A stretch of 64,000 bases of DNA from Ambrosia x helenae (GCA_030844895.1 JAUTDX010007431.1:1-64000); one strand, 5' to 3'; positions 1 through 8,006 are shown, counted from the stretch's first letter. A program made the numbers and translations. Notes: generated by a model from the sequence alone, not told the origin.

Positions 1-375
1 TTCTGGTTAACAACGTTGTCTAGATGAAAGTCTACCTTAGCGAGTCACGCGTATATTGTACTTCAACTGGGTTAGTTAAAGTCGGGTTATGTTCGGGAAC
101 TATCGGTTTTAGTCTAGAGGGACATTGGATGTTGGTCTAGAGGTTCATTAGATGTCGGTCTTTAACCAAGTGTACAAACTGGTGACGAATTTGTAGGATC
201 GTCAGGGCATACGGAACATACGTGTCTCGAGTCTCGGGAATTGGTGAACGAGTTGTGCAACATGTGTATTTACTTGTGTTACGTGTTTATATATCATTAT
301 GTGACTTGTCGGTACGTGAATATGTGTTAACATATGTTAAAACGGGTTTAACGCGCAAAACACACGAAACTAACC

Positions 376-545
376 CCTATAGGCGATTAGGAAGCTAATC
401 ACCTATAGGGGAGGCGAGTAGGGTACAAAAGGGCGATTAGGGGCCCTACTCGTGTGAAGGTTCATGCGATTAGGCCCTAATTGTGTGAACTTTCATGCGA
501 TTAGCAGTCCTAACCGCGTGTAAGGGCTGCATAATCGCTAGTTAC
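376..545. repeat. U3 cluster of CGATTAG/CGAGTAG motifs with inverted copies
   Basis: Repeated short words GCGATTAGG, GCGAGTAGG and ATGCGATTAG occur in both orientations. The first pair forms an imperfect inverted repeat, CCTATAGGCGATTAGG against CCTAATCACCTATAGG in the 3' LTR copy. The cluster lies just upstream of the TATA box. Element B has an equivalent cluster in the same place. The function is unknown; protein-binding sites or a folded DNA/RNA structure are both possible. Confidence 0.6.
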
Positions 546-570
546 GTGGCTGGACGACTACAAAAACGAC

Positions 571-578
571 TATAAATA
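571..578 (+). promoter_or_regulatory. TATA box of the 5' LTR promoter
   Basis: TATAAATA in the motif context GACTATAAATACC. The same word is found at the homologous place in the 3' LTR (8584) and in both LTRs of element B, so it is the likely core of the U3 promoter. Transcription would start about 30 bp downstream, which makes most of this LTR R-U5 leader. Confidence 0.7.
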
Positions 579-1214
579 CCATACTAACCTAATAAACTTC
601 ATTATACAACCCTAGTCGTCCCATAACCCGCCCCAAACACATAAACAACCTCTGGAAGGCGATTTTTGATCAAAACACAAGGTTTCAAGCTTGAATCATC
701 ATTCTTTCATAATCCTAAGGTTTGGTTTTCATCCATAATCTTTATAAACGATTTTAATCAATCCCTAATGGTCAGACCTGTTCTTAAACGAAAAAGCTTT
801 TGAAAATCGTTAATAAGGGTTGTTAATCGGATTATAACTAATATACATGCGTTATGGGTGTATATGATTAGAAAGCTAGGATTTATGAAACATGATGATG
901 GATTGATATGTTATTATGTTAGATCAGAATTGATATTGATAGTATGATGATAGAATCTCAGTAATAGGATATTAGGGTTATTATGGGTTACATGCTATGG
1001 TGTTATAGATGTACGCTTGATGATATGTTGCATGCTATGTGAATGGTGTTTTGGATTACTTGGTTGCATGCAGGACTGATTACACGACGTGTTGAAACGA
1101 AGGATTTTGGGTTAAACATGTTAGGATAGTGTTTGGGATGATATTGGGTGGTTACACACGTTCGGGATCTGATTTGGAGCGTTAAACGCGCGAAAAACCG
1201 GAACAGCAAGGTTT

Positions 1215-1485
1215 ACAGGCGAGTAGCATTCGTAATCGCCTATGTTATAGGCGAGTAGGGTGCTAATCGCCTATAACTCATGCGAGTAGAAGCCTACTCG
1301 TGTGACATTAGGGGCGATTAGCCCTAATTGCTAGTTTTACATGCAATTAGCCCTAATTGCTAGTTTTTACATGCAATTAGCCCTAATTGCTAGTTTTTAC
1401 ATGCAATTAGCCCTAATTGCTAGTTTTTTCATGCAATTAGCCCTAATTGCTAGTTTGTATATGCAATCAGTCCTTAAATGCTAGT
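1215..1485. repeat. R/U5 cluster of CGATTAG-type motifs with a 30-bp minisatellite
   Basis: The first part has mixed-orientation CGATTAG/CGAGTAG/CTAATCG words. From 1321 there are five tandem units of about 30 bp starting GCCCTAATTGCTAG (starts 1321, 1350, 1380, 1410, 1440) and one degenerate unit at 1470. Each unit boundary holds the inverted repeat GCAATTAG-CC-CTAATTGC. The 3' LTR has only four units plus the degenerate one, so the number changed after insertion or one copy is mis-sequenced. Confidence 0.75.
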
Positions 1486-2143
1486 TTTACGTTTCCTAAT
1501 CGCGTGTACTGCTGCTGTAAGTGTAAATTAGCATTCCGAGACCCGATTTGACATGTAGTAACATGCTAGGAACCTCGTAACATATATATAACTTGGTAAC
1601 ATATGTTTGGATGTAATTCGGTGATACGTGAACTATGTGCTAGGACTTGTTGTGCGGTTAACGTATGTTAAGTGTAATTGCGTTATTGTATGTTTTGGAG
1701 CATAAAACATAACACGGGGAGTCTCGGGGTCACCAATGGGATGTCGAGTCTTGTACTTTGGGTCAGTTAAACAGTCACGGTGTTTTCAAACGAACTTGGT
1801 TATGGTCTGGACATCTAGGGACTAATTAACCTGCGGGTTATTAGTCTAAGTACTTGTAACTGTCATATGTTAGGTCGCCGCTTTACGGGACTAGCATAGC
1901 AGCTGAGTTTACTCGGGTTAAGGAGTAACGCAACTTAAGGTGAGTTTACGGCCCCTCTTTTAAACTGGTGTTATATACTTTCGGGGGAGAAAAATGTGTT
2001 TAAAACGATTATTTGGTAACTACTGTCATACTATGGGTTTCTATTGGTATACTACACGATCTTTGGAAGTCCGGGGGGAACCATGAATGTGCGGGTTTGC
2101 ACAAAGGGGAAATGTGAATAGCGCTATTGGGAGTGACCAACCC

Positions 2144-2171
2144 CGCTCGTCGGCTTGGAGGGGGGCGAGTG
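2144..2171 (+). promoter_or_regulatory. GC-rich hairpin in LTR leader (outer stem kept, inner stem lost)
   Basis: CGCTCG pairs with CGAGTG. In the 3' LTR copy (10086-10115) an inner stem CGGC/GCCG is also present. In this 5' copy the 3' side of the inner stem has become a G run. The homologous hairpin in element B keeps pairing with changed bases, which supports a real fold. Confidence 0.5.
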
Positions 2172-2674
2172 CATAATGTCTCAAACAGGAACAACAGGAA
2201 CAATTGGTACTTTTCGGGCACAACATCTGGTATTCGAGTTAGTAGTAATGGTTTTCCAATCGTGTGGTAGTAACAAAACGTACGCCTAGCTAGCGTATAC
2301 TGTTTTCGATTTGTTATAGTTATGGACAGGTTGACTTGGTACTTGGATACAAAACCTGTAAACTCACCAGCATTTTGTGCTGACGTAAACTTTTACATGT
2401 TTTCTCAGGTCGCTAAGGTAGCACGAGTGGAACTAGGGCGCACGCGTCCTGCACGGCGTCTAGCTAGAGTTGCATGATTTTACAAACGTTGAACATTGGT
2501 TTATTATTGAATATTGTTTTGAATAAGCTTCCGCTGTAAACGGAATTTTAAAACTATGTTTTGAAATTGCATTTAAATTCATTTAGACTTGTTTATTGTG
2601 ATCGTTGGTTTGGATCCTGGTTTGTCATGCGCCTCGCGGTAAAACTCCGCAAGTGGATTTTGAGGGTGTGAGAT

Positions 2675-2688
2675 TGGTATCAGAGCCA
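2675..2688 (+). other. Primer binding site, tRNA-iMet
   Basis: TGGTATCAGAGCCA matches the complement of the 3' end of plant initiator tRNA-Met, three bases after the expected LTR end. This is the usual primer of many plant Ty3/gypsy and copia elements. Element B has the same 14 bases at its own LTR junction. Confidence 0.9.
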
Positions 2689-2881
2689 AGGTTATAGTGA
2701 ACTAGGACTGCATGTAGAGTCTAGTCTATAGCCGAGTCGCCACACACTAGACGATCACATGGTACTAAACGTTTTAGTGGTTTACGTATGGTCTTGTCGG
2801 GGTGTTTCTAAACATTGGTCTTTCTACGTTACATCATCCGTTCTATCTTAGGTTGGGTTACTTGTTTTCTAGGCAGTGTAG

Positions 2882-2954
2882 TCTATTGGAGTAACTCGTG
2901 TGCTTCTTAGATTTGTCCAAGGCCTCGGACATCTCCCTTTCGTACTCCAATAGA
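2882..2954 (+). promoter_or_regulatory. Long-range leader stem (12-bp inverted repeat)
   Basis: TCTATTGGAGTA at 2882-2893 is perfectly complementary to TACTCCAATAGA at 2943-2954, enclosing 49 nt. Element B has CGTTGGAGT/ACTCCAACG at the homologous place. The two base pairs next to the shared TTGGAGT core differ on both arms (TA against CG) so that pairing is kept. This suggests an RNA element, perhaps part of a packaging signal. Confidence 0.65.
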
Positions 2955-3049
2955 AACACTTGCCATAAACTACCGTAGTATTACGGTGTGTAGCTAAGAG
3001 TCTATGTTCGGTGATTTGAACTTTGAATTAGGAGAACACTTGGAGGACC

Positions 3050-3055
3050 ATGTAG
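3050..3055 (+). promoter_or_regulatory. Start-stop upstream AUG (ATGTAG)
   Basis: An ATG directly followed by TAG, in the context GGACCATGTAGAGCG. The same 15 bases are present in element B. It lies 2 nt before the foot of the kissing-loop hairpin. Start-stop AUGs can stall or unload ribosomes in plant leaders; that role here is inference. Confidence 0.4.
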
Positions 3056-3057
3056 AG

Positions 3058-3096
3058 CGGTTTATCATTTTTGGGTGCACACAAAATCATAAACCG
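3058..3096 (+). promoter_or_regulatory. Candidate kissing-loop (dimerisation/packaging) hairpin
   Basis: CGGTTTAT (3058-3065) pairs with ATAAACCG (3089-3096). After a C-C mismatch ATTTT (3067-3071) pairs with AAAAT (3083-3087). One extra T is followed by the loop GGGTGCACAC (3073-3082), which contains the self-complementary GTGCAC. The loop is identical in element B and the stem is kept there by compensatory changes. It lies 132 nt upstream of the gag ATG, where retroelement dimerisation signals are expected. Confidence 0.65.
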
Positions 3097-3228
3097 AAAT
3101 GCATGGAAGCCCTAGTGAGCTCTGGGTTTGAGGGGATAGTCCTGGATTGATTAGCTTTGATCTTGTGAACATTAGTGGTTATCTTTAACTGCGAAACTAA
3201 ATTTTTCTCGTTCTTTTCTGCCAGAATC

Positions 3229-3385
3229 ATGTCTGGAGTACGAGGAGGACGTGGAGGTGGTCGCAATGGTGGACGTGGTGGTGGTCGCGGTGGTGCTGGT
3301 GGTCGTGGTGGAGGTATTAACCTATCGCAGGCTGATCTGACACACTTGCTCCAAGCTGCCTTTCAGTTAGGGCACAACGGTGGTG
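3229..3385 (+). pseudogene. gag exon 1: Gly/Arg-rich N-terminus
   Basis: It codes for 52 residues plus one base, starting MSGVRGGRGGGRNGG. It is an RGG-like stretch followed by a short helix-like part (INLSQADLTHLLQAAFQLG). The ATG is chosen because it aligns with the ATG of element B (MAGRRGGR...). RGG-rich segments often bind RNA; for this family that is inference. The open frame carries on into the intron and stops at 3421, so an unspliced RNA would give only a 64-residue Gly/Arg-rich peptide. Confidence 0.75.
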
Positions 3386-3468
3386 GTAAGTTGATTTATC
3401 CATTTTCTTTGCCTCATTGGTGAACCTTGCTTACATTCTTCGTGGTTTCTCATACGTTTCCATTTCAG
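3386..3468 (+). other. Spliceosomal intron in gag (83 bp, phase 1)
   Basis: The donor is GTAAGT at 3386 and the acceptor TTTCAG ends at 3468. It is AT-rich with in-frame stops in between. Joining the sides keeps a Gly codon and leads into the Pro-rich start of Gag proper. Element B has an intron of the same length and phase at the same place with different internal sequence. Confidence 0.75.
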
Positions 3469-4137
3469 GTGGTCCTGTTGACCCACCCCCACCCATGTGC
3501 ACCTACAAGATGTTCCGGGACTGTAAGCCCCAGGAATTCTCTGGCACTGAGGGTGCGGTGAGCTTGCTTAGGTGGTTGGAGAAAGTGGAGTCGTATTTCT
3601 GATGTGTAACTGCTCCTCCAGAAGATCGGGTAAAGTATGCTGCTGCGTTATTCCAGGATGTGGCATTGACTTGGTGGAATGGCATCACCCAGAATATGGG
3701 TATTGGGGAGCGGCATATGCTATGCCATGGGAGAATTTTGTGCAGTTGCTGAAGGTGAGTATTGTCCGAGGGAAGAGGTACAGAAGCTGGGGAGATGAGG
3801 TGTGGAACCTCAAGATGACTGGGTCGGAAATTGAGAAGTATACTGTGAGGCGGATGAGTTGGCAGTGCTGTGTCCCGATCTGCATGTGCCAGAATACCGT
3901 AGGATTGAACACTATGTCTCGGGGTTAGTACCGGAAATTGCAGGGTTAGTGGCTGCGGGAAATCATCCTACATACGCAGAGGTGGTTCGATCGGCTCATA
4001 GGGATGACCAACTTAAAGGTAAATGAGGGGTATTTTGCCTGCGAGGGTTCAACTGTTAAGGCCCCATGAGACAACAAGCGCAAGTGGGAAAATGACGGGA
4101 AGGATCTGGGCCAGCACAGCAGAATAAGAGGTTCGAC
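3469..4137 (+). pseudogene. gag capsid-domain remnant
   Basis: It begins with a Pro-rich stretch (PVDPPPPMCTYKMF), then the retrotransposon gag domain signature (DCKPQEFSGTEGAV, LLRWLEKVE). Frame is lost at 3600. Recognisable pieces then appear alternately in different frames: AYAMPWENFVQLL near 3710 and GDEVWNLKMTGSEIEKYT near 3790. Several small indels are needed to explain this. The region before the zinc knuckles (about 3930-4137) is poorly conserved and no frame is open throughout. Confidence 0.75.
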
Positions 4138-4398
4138 ATGGGGGTTCTTTCTTCTTCGGGTAACAAGCAGGGTGGTTATGCGGGGAAACTGCCCAAAATG
4201 CAACAAGTGGGACGCCATCATCAAGGGAACTGCGACAGTAACCGTTGTCACCGTTGCCAGCGAACAGGGCATTATGCTAAAGATTGTCGGGTTACACTTC
4301 CATCGACTCAGGCTCCGACTACTCAAGGATTACAGGGAAGACAAGGATGCTACAACTGTGGTGACACTGGGCATTACAAGAAGGATTGCCAAAATTGA
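4138..4398 (+). pseudogene. Nucleocapsid zinc-knuckle segment
   Basis: Two CCHC knuckles of the form C-x2-C-x4-H-x4-C are in frame: CHRCQRTGHYAKDC and CYNCGDTGHYKKDC. Element B has a further irregular knuckle upstream; here its cysteines are lost by a local shift near 4190. Such knuckles bind RNA in Gag. The frame closes at 4396 by a small indel just after the second knuckle. Confidence 0.85.
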
Positions 4399-4839
4399 AG
4401 CAAGGTGGAAACAACGGTAATGGGAACAACGGGGGGCGGCGGCGGCAGAAATGCACGTGCCTTCGTCATTGGAGCGCTGAGGCTAGACAGGACCCTGACA
4501 CAGTCACCGGTACGTTTCTTCTCAATAATCGTTCTGTTAGCGTGTTATTTGATTCTGGTGCCGACAAGAGTTTTGTATCCATGGATGTTAGTCGACTGCT
4601 AGATGTTGTACCCGTACCATTAGAAACCAAGTATATTATTGAGTTGGCTGACGGTTAAAACGATTGAAGCTACTAGTGTCCTTCGGGAGTGTCAATTAGA
4701 GTTGTCGGGTTTATCGTTCCCCATCGACCTTATGCCGGTACCATTGGGTAGTTTTGACGTTGTGGTAGGAATGGATTGGTTATCTTTGTATCGCGCGGAG
4801 ATTGTTGTTACGATAAGGTTATTCGGATTCCTCTCCTGA
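4399..4839 (+). pseudogene. Aspartic protease segment
   Basis: The active-site region reads SVLFDSGADKSFVS, with the DSGA catalytic triplet typical of retropepsins. It is followed by the flap and hydrophobic region (YIIELADG), where one extra base creates a stop near 4656. The next frame carries on with LSFPIDLMPVPLGSFDVVVGMDWL, which contains the second conserved protease block, until a further frame loss near 4803. Confidence 0.85.
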
Positions 4840-4914
4840 TGGAGAATTCCTTTCTGTGTACGGTATCAAGGGTGGTGTTCCGTTAAACATCATCTCTAGC
4901 ATGAAAGCCCTTAA

Positions 4915-5691
4915 GTGTCTTCGAAAGGGTTATCCAGCCGTTTTGGCACTTTTATTGTTTCCTCTGTTGATGAGAAGAAGATCGACGACATTCCGGTGGT
5001 ACGCGAGTTTCCTGATGTTTTTCCCGATGATTTATCTGGTCTTCCTCCTCATCGTCAAGTCGAGTTCGGTATTGATCTTGTACCAGGGGCTGCTCCTATT
5101 GCTCGGGCCCCCTACCGTCTTGCACCTCCCGAGATGCAGGAATTGTCTAGTCAGTTACAGGAACTCTTGGACAAGGGTTTCATCCGGCCAAGTTCTTCCC
5201 CTTGGGGAGCCCCGATTCTATTTGTTAAGAAGAAGGATGGAAGTTTCCGATTGTGTGTGGACTATAGAGAACTGAACAAATTGACCGTCAAGAACCGTTA
5301 TCCTCTTCCACGTATTGATGACCTATTCGACCAGCTTCAGGGTTCTAGTTATTATTCCAAGATCGACTTGAGGTCCGGTTATCACCAGCTGCGCGTCAGG
5401 GAGGCTGACGTTGCAAAGACTGCCTTTCGAACACGTTATGGCCATTTCGAATTCTTGGTCATGCCCTTCGGTCTCACGAACGCACCGGCGGTTTTCATGG
5501 ACTTGATGAACCGCGTCTGTAAACCATATCTTGACAAATTCGTCGTGTTTATTGATGACATTCTGATCTACTCCAAGAACGAGACCGAACACGGGGAACA
5601 TCTGCGGTTAGTTTTGGAACTCTTGCGACGGGAACAACTTTACGCCAAGTTCTCAAAGTGTGACTTTGGTTACGCGAAGTTCAGTTCCTAG
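4915..5691 (+). pseudogene. Reverse transcriptase, fingers and palm
   Basis: An open stretch of about 258 codons. Recognisable blocks are PDVFPDDLSGLPPHRQVEF, GFIRPSSSPWGAPILFVKKK, the metal-binding block YSKIDLRSGYHQLRV, and the catalytic VFIDDIL (the Ty3/gypsy version of YxDD). Against element B one residue is missing just before FIDD, a 3-base in-frame change. The frame ends near 5665 by loss of one T in a T run. Catalytic aspartates are present, so this stretch was under constraint until recently. Confidence 0.92.
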
Positions 5692-5696
5692 GACAT

Positions 5697-5924
5697 GTGG
5701 TTAATGAACTAGGAATTCATGTCGATCCAGCTAAAATCGAAGCGATCAAGGACTGGGGAGCACCAAAGACGCCAACTGAGGTGCGGCAATTCCTAGGCCT
5801 TGCGGGCTACTATCGTCGTTTCATTCAGGGGTTCTCGAAGATTGCTCAACCCTCACCACTCTCACGCAGAAGGATAGGAAATTCGACTGGGGTGAACCAC
5901 AAGAGTCCGCATTTGAGGAACTAA
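5697..5924 (+). pseudogene. RT thumb/connection segment
   Basis: It continues the polyprotein in a new frame: VNELGIHVDPAKIEAIKDW, then VRQFLGLAGYYRRFIQGFSKIAQP, both typical of the RT-RNase H junction of Ty3/gypsy elements. The frame is lost at about 5853, where one C is missing compared with element B. Confidence 0.85.
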
Positions 5925-5950
5925 AGTCTAAACTTTGTTCCGCTCCTATT

Positions 5951-7186
5951 TTGTCTTTACCTGAGGGCCCTGATGATTTCGTTGTTTACTGTGATGCTTC
6001 TATTCATGGTCTCGGTTGCGTGTTGATGCAACGCGAGAAGGTAATTGCGTATGCTTCTCGTCAACTCAAGGTGCACGAGAAGAACTACACCACTCATGAT
6101 TTGGAGTTGGGTGCAGTGGTTTTCGCGTTGAAAATTTGGAGACATTACTTGTACGGTACCAAATGCACCATCTACACCGATCACAAGAGTCTCCAACATA
6201 TTTTCGACCAACAACACTTGAACATACGGCAGCGTCGTTGGATTGAACTCCTGAACGACTATGATTGTGCTATTAAGTACCATCCTGGCAAGGCGAATGT
6301 TGTAGCAGACGCCTTGAGCAGGAAGGAATCGACTAAACCTCGTCGCGTTCGGGCATTGCAGCTCACCATTCATTCATCCTTACCTGATCAACTCCGTTCT
6401 GCCCAGTTAGAAGCTTTGAAGGAGGAAAACCTTAAAGCTGAAACTATGCACGGTGCCGACAAGCATCTCGAGCGAAGGCCTGATGGCCTGCACCACTTCG
6501 CAGAACGCATATGGGTTCCTTTATTCGGGGGACTACGGGAGCTTGTCCTTGATGAAGCTCATAAGTCCCGGTATTCTATCCATCCTGGTTCGGATAAGAT
6601 GTACCAAGATCTGAGGGTGCTTTACTGGTGGCCAAACATGAGGTCGGACATAGCCTCATACGTGAGCAAATGCTTGACCTGTGCTAAGGTCAAGGTGGAA
6701 TACCAGAAACCGTCGGGTCTCTTGCAACAACCTGAAATTTCGGAATGGAAATGGGAACGGATTACTATGGATTTTGTCACACAACTTCCTAAATCACCAA
6801 GCGGGAATGACAAGATATGGGTGATTGTCGATCGGTTGACGAAATCAGCTCATTTTCTTGCTATTAAGGAGACCGACACCATGGATCGTTTGGCTCGTCT
6901 TTATTTGAAGGAAGTTGTTTCTAAGCATGGGGTACCAGTTTCTATTATCTCGGATCGTGACTCCCATTTTACTTCTCACTTCTGGAAGTCTTTGCACAAG
7001 GCTTTGGGTACCCAACTAGACATGAGTACGGCTTATCATCCACAGACTGACGGCCAGAGTGAGCGCACGATTCAAACTTTAGAAGACATGCTGCGGGCAT
7101 GTGTGATCGATTTTGGCAAGGGTTGGGAAGCTCATCTGCCGTTAGTAGAATTCTCGTACAATAACAGTTATCACACGAGCATCAGG
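5951..7186 (+). pseudogene. RNase H and integrase core
   Basis: The longest surviving stretch of A. RNase H residues are visible: D in VYCDASIHGLG, E in HDLELGAVVFAL, D in YTDHKSLQH. The integrase has the HHCC zinc site (HKSRYSIHPG ... CLTCAKVK) and the DDE core: D in MDFVTQLP, D in IISDRDSHF, E in TDGQSERTIQ. The start is arbitrary because this is internal to the polyprotein. The frame breaks near 7187 where one A is missing after NNSYHTSI. Confidence 0.9.
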
Positions 7187-7848
7187 CGGCTCCGTTCGAA
7201 GCACTGTACGGACGGAAATGCCGTTCTCCTCTTTGTTGGGCTGAAGTGGGTGAGAGTCAACTCACGGGGCCTGAACTAGTGTACGAAACTTCGGAAAAGA
7301 TCGTACAGATTCGTAACCGGTTGGCAGCGGCACGGGACCGGCAAAAGAGTTATGCCGATCAGCGTCGCAAACCATTGGAATTCCAAGTCAATGACAAAGT
7401 ACTTCTAAAAGTCTCACCGTGGAAGGGCGTCATACGCTTTGGGAAGCGTGGCAAACTCAATCCGCGGTATGTCGGCCCATTTACGATCCTGGAACGGATT
7501 GGGCCAGTGGCATATCGTCTTGATTTACCGACGGAGCTCGGTAACGTACATAACGTCTTCCATGTGTCAAACTTGAAGAAGTGTCTGGCTGACGAGTCTC
7601 TCATCGTTCCACTAGAAGAGATCAAGGTTGATGATCGTCTTCGGATTGTGGAAGAACCTGTGGAGATCCTTGATTACAAGATTCGTAGCCTACGTCACAG
7701 CATGATTCGTATCGTTAAGGTTCGGTGGAACTCGAACCGGGGACCAGAGTAAACGTGGGAACGGGAGGATCAGATGAAGTCTAAGTATCCTCATCTCTTT
7801 CCTAAGGAAGCGTTCGAGTCGAGATATGTCTCTTCTGCAGCTGAATGA
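7187..7848 (+). pseudogene. Integrase C-terminus and chromodomain-like tail
   Basis: It includes the LTGPELVYETSEKIVQIRNR linker, the GPY/F-type module (NPRYVGPFTILERIGPVAYRL) and HNVFHVSNLKKCL, then the tail VEILDYKIRSLRHS and VRWNSNRGPE. At 7750 a TAA replaces the Phe-Thr region of element B, cutting off about 32 residues. The tail looks like the weakly conserved chromodomain of Tekay-like elements, which is thought to steer integration to particular chromatin. Confidence 0.85.
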
Positions 7849-8006
7849 ATCTCGGGGCGAGATTCCTTTTAACGTGGGGATGATGTGACAACTCGGGTAA
7901 ATCTCTCTTTTGGTTTCTATCTTTTGTTTGTTTCCTTCGTTATTTCTTTTGTTCTTTTGGTACTTGTGCAATTTTCGGGATGAAAATTCTTTTAACGTGG
8001 GGATGA
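7849..8006 (+). other. Duplicated hairpin plus polypurine tract before the 3' LTR
   Basis: Copy 1: hairpin ATCTCG-GGG-CGAGAT (7849-7863) right after the gag-pol stop, then AACGTGGGGATGA (7871-7883) followed by TGTGACAAC. Copy 2: hairpin AATTTTC-GGGAT-GAAAATT (7970-7988), then AACGTGGGGATGA (7994-8006) immediately before the LTR start TGTGACACC. Twenty bases (7871-7890 and 7994-8013) are identical between the copies. Copy 2 is the polypurine tract in the right place to prime plus-strand synthesis. Element B has the same double arrangement. Confidence 0.8.

Larger units (their letters stand above)
1..2671 (+). repeat. 5' LTR of element A (first ~16 bp outside window)
   Basis: It aligns along its whole length with 8023-10613, with many small indels. 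It ends ...GAGGGTGTGA directly before the primer site. The 3' LTR and both LTRs of element B end in TGTGACA, so this copy appears to lack the terminal CA. It is about 80 bp longer than the matching part of the 3' LTR, partly through an extra minisatellite unit and partly through deletions in the 3' copy. It contains a TATA box at 571, two clusters of CGATTAG/CGAGTAG motifs either side of it, and a GC-rich hairpin at 2144. No protein is supported inside it. Confidence 0.95.
2672..3228 (+). other. Untranslated leader of element A between LTR and gag
   Basis: About 557 bp without a coding region of its own. Three blocks are shared with the leader of element B while the rest has diverged: the 70-80 nt after the primer site, a long inverted repeat at 2882-2954, and the segment from about 3045 to 3105 holding a start-stop AUG and a palindromic-loop hairpin. 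The leader ends CCAGAATC before the gag ATG at 3229. Confidence 0.8.
3229..7848 (+). pseudogene. gag-pol polyprotein of element A, multiply frameshifted
   Basis: In an intact element this reading frame would make Gag, protease, reverse transcriptase, RNase H and integrase as one polyprotein. Here it starts at ATG 3229, is interrupted by an intron at 3386-3468, and reads until a TGA at 3600 caused by a one-base loss. Further frame changes occur through gag, after the protease (about 4654), before RT (about 4800), after RT (about 5665 and 5855), in the integrase (about 7187), and a stop at 7750 precedes the last 32 codons. The final stop would be TGA at 7846. Catalytic motifs within the separate open stretches are mostly still present. 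The breaks are nearly all single-base, often in short runs, so sequence error is a possible alternative to decay. Confidence 0.9.

Noticed and set aside
1316..1460. Telomere-type repeat (CCCTAA)
   Set aside because: CCCTAA occurs only once per 30-bp unit inside CCCTAATTGC. There is no run of TTTAGGG-type repeats.
1003..2226. Short minus-strand open frames in the LTR of A
   Set aside because: They are antisense to the element, not kept at equal length in the other LTR, and without recognisable domains.
3180..3228. A further intron ending in CAG just before the gag ATG
   Set aside because: TTTTCTGCCAG in A and CTTGACAG in B look like acceptors next to the ATG, but I could not find a matching conserved donor in the leader, so I do not claim it.
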